Source of the DNA: Paralithodes platypus | Lineage: Eukaryota; Arthropoda; Malacostraca; Decapoda; Lithodidae | Assembly (NCBI GenBank): GCA_032716605.1 | Contig: CM064509.1 | Location: 37,853,921-37,917,920 of the forward strand | Direction of reading: 5' to 3' | DNA length: 64,000 bases | Shown: piece after piece, positions 62,521 to 64,000 of the stretch | Layout of the letters: every line of letters begins with the position of its first letter | Numbering within the stretch: the stretch's first letter is position 1 | Notes under the pieces: model-generated | Database searches by the model: none | What the model was told of the DNA's origin: nothing | What the model saw: only the letters and a program-made list of their open reading frames with translations | Translations under genes and position numbers: made by a program

Positions 62521-63328
62521 GGGGGGCATTTGGAATATATCATGGAAAGCTCACATAGCTGGGAGTCGTCTCAACTGGTTAAAGACACCCTAGAAGCCCC
62601 AGGTCACATCCAGAATAATAAACAGATAAAATTGCCTACAAGGTCTTACACCGATGACAGGCAAGGCGGTCAGAGCAAATAGACATCACATCTCCCAGAG
62701 AGTTCGTTATTTTAACACTTAGAAGTTAGAACACTCAACACAACAATTCATATTTTGTTCTTGTACTCATCGTTTTTTTTATCAAGATATTATTCCTGTA
62801 CGGTACTCATTGTTCTACCTTTCCCTGTTCCTCTCTATCTATTGCTGGAAGCCTTACTCCCCTTTACGAGGGTGGCCATATACAAAACACACCCAAGCGG
62901 ACCTGTCCTATATGAGAAGGACAACCCTTGCCAGTTTATAAATACAGTATACAGGATTGACCACTCAACTTGGGATCCGTCCAACTGTGAGGCCCTCTAT
63001 GTATCTCTTTAGCACTATTTTTGCTAGTGGTGTGCGGCTAGTACATCCCCTAATCTGCTTCACCCTTAGGTAACCAGTGTGGATTTGTATGTTTACACCC
63101 CTAGACAGCTTGCCAACCTAGGGTGACGAGTCCCATCCAACCGGATTTTTACAAAGTTGTCTCCTCTAGTTGGGTTGCCGACCAAGGCTAATGAGTCCCA
63201 TCTACCTGGTTGCTGAACTTATATAATAAAGCAAGTGGCTGGTTTTCTGATCCTTATTATTTCTCAATACATATATCATATATTAAATAGCACTGTATGA
63301 ATATTCCCATATTCAAAATATGCTATAG
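62521..63328. other. No confident gene; short direct repeat
   Basis: TTGCC(A/G)ACC(T/A)AGG-type words followed by GAGTCCCATC recur at about 63110-63140 and 63175-63205. A + frame (62755-63012) has a hydrophobic start but no known domain. Confidence 0.4.
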
Positions 63329-63335
63329 GGGTGCA

Positions 63336-63625
63336 ATGCCTGGCGAGTTATCTGCTCAACAGGTGGCGTTGTGTGTGTGTAAGTGTGAGAGTCCGAGTGT
63401 AGGGGATGAGACAGTGAAGCACGGGAACGAGGTGGCTTCAGAGATGGGGTCGTTTCGGGCCATGAGTGAGCACCGTGCCTCATGTGAAGGCAAGATGGCA
63501 GGTGCTCGTTGTACTCTACGTGCTTCACATGTCTCACTCCCTAGACTGGAACAAGACCTCACGGGCTTCACTGTTCATTGTAAAGCGGTGAATGTTAAGG
63601 CTCTCAGCCTATGCCCGAGAGGAAG
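63336..63625 (+). CDS. Candidate exon of an unidentified + strand gene
   Basis: An open frame from ATG at 63336 (MPGELSAQQVALCVCKCESP) through GSFRAMSEHRASCEGKMAGA and EQDLTGFTVHCKAVNVKALS to LCPRG, then GAGGAA|GTAAGTTGG, a strong donor-like GTAAGT. An acceptor-like CTATAG is at 63323-63328. It is Cys-rich in part (CVCKCE). No family recognised and no repeat partner. Support is only frame plus donor. Confidence 0.25.
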
Positions 63626-63689
63626 TAAGTTGGAATATAGAGAAAAAAAAAAATATATATATATATAGTCTATGGTAGTGGGTTATAAT

Positions 63690-64000
63690 TCTAGAAGCAC
63701 CTATAATAGCATATACAACTGTGCAACTCTCCAACCCAAGAGTGAAACGTTACTCTCAAACTTTCTTCTACTCAACAGCTGAGCTCTGGAGCTCTCTCCC
63801 AGAATCAGTCTTTCCCTCTTCCTATGACTTAAATTGCTTCAAACTCTGTGTGTCCAGGCATTTTGGCTCGAACGTCCCTTGATTTTGGCCCTGTCACTCT
63901 TTCAACTATGGGGGAGGCACTCGCTATAGGCAGTTATGCCTTTTGCCTCCCTCAATCACATAGAGAGAGAGAAAAAAAAAAAAAAAAAAAAAAAAAAAAC
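63690..64000 (+). pseudogene. LINE 3' end with poly(A), cut by window edge
   Basis: Translation gives LQPKSETLLSNFLL, ELWSSLPESVFPSSYDLNCF and KLCVSRHFGSNVP, the C-terminal ELWNSLP-type tail of Jockey-like LINEs. Then a 3' UTR and an A-run from 63971 to the window end. Heavily 5'-truncated. Confidence 0.75.

Overview
This window is nuclear DNA of an arthropod, most likely a malacostracan (decapod-like) crustacean. The reasons are one spliced host gene whose C-terminus matches the Oaz / ZNF423 / ZNF521 zinc-finger family, short TTAGG-type runs inside repeats, and a very dense mix of non-LTR retrotransposons (LINEs), SINEs and short DNA transposons. The organism is inferred; no taxonomic search was possible. 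I see no bacterial operon, CRISPR array, complete rRNA gene or convincing functional tRNA gene.

Layout. 1-800: repeats. 800-5131: the last two coding exons and 3' UTR of an Oaz-like multi-C2H2 regulator on the + strand; its earlier exons lie beyond the left edge. 5.2-9.9 kb: MITEs and decayed CR1/L2-like LINE ends. 9.9-13.3 kb: a complete LINE ORF (1048 aa, - strand) sitting inside a long palindromic MITE. 13.4 kb: a doubled 28S-rRNA-like motif. 14.5-16.8 kb: an RNase H-bearing LINE fragment split by a 635-bp TTAA element. 17-24 kb: AT-rich DNA with fold-back elements and MITEs. 24-32 kb: TTAA MITEs, full-length (AAC)n-tailed SINEs with clear target-site duplications, and LINE fragments, one carrying an in-frame minisatellite. 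32-40 kb: SINEs, a MITE split by a LINE, and low-complexity tandem DNA. 40-47 kb: a young truncated LINE inside a SINE, then a LINE interrupted by several insertions. 48.3-51.8 kb: a four-layer stack in which a LINE with an intact 992-aa ORF lies in a TAA-flanked MITE, in a TTAA MITE, in a tRNA-derived SINE. 52-57 kb: Tc1/mariner-like and TTAA elements, a possible - strand host exon, and a second LINE minisatellite. 58-62.5 kb: a degenerate RTE-like LINE with a PHD-like finger and two copies of the TTAA element. 63.7-64 kb: a LINE 3' end running into poly(A) at the window edge.

How it fits together. Only the Oaz exons are a confident host gene. The rest is a layered record of transposition in which empty-site comparison between copies inside the window fixes many boundaries and relative ages. 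The two intact LINE ORFs could supply reverse transcriptase. The (AAC)n SINEs share a 3' tail that probably belongs to a LINE not present here. At least six MITE families share TTAACCC-type or related ends (piggyBac-like), so one transposase superfamily has probably shaped the region. All family names T1-T6, G, H, R, X and P are local labels for this window.
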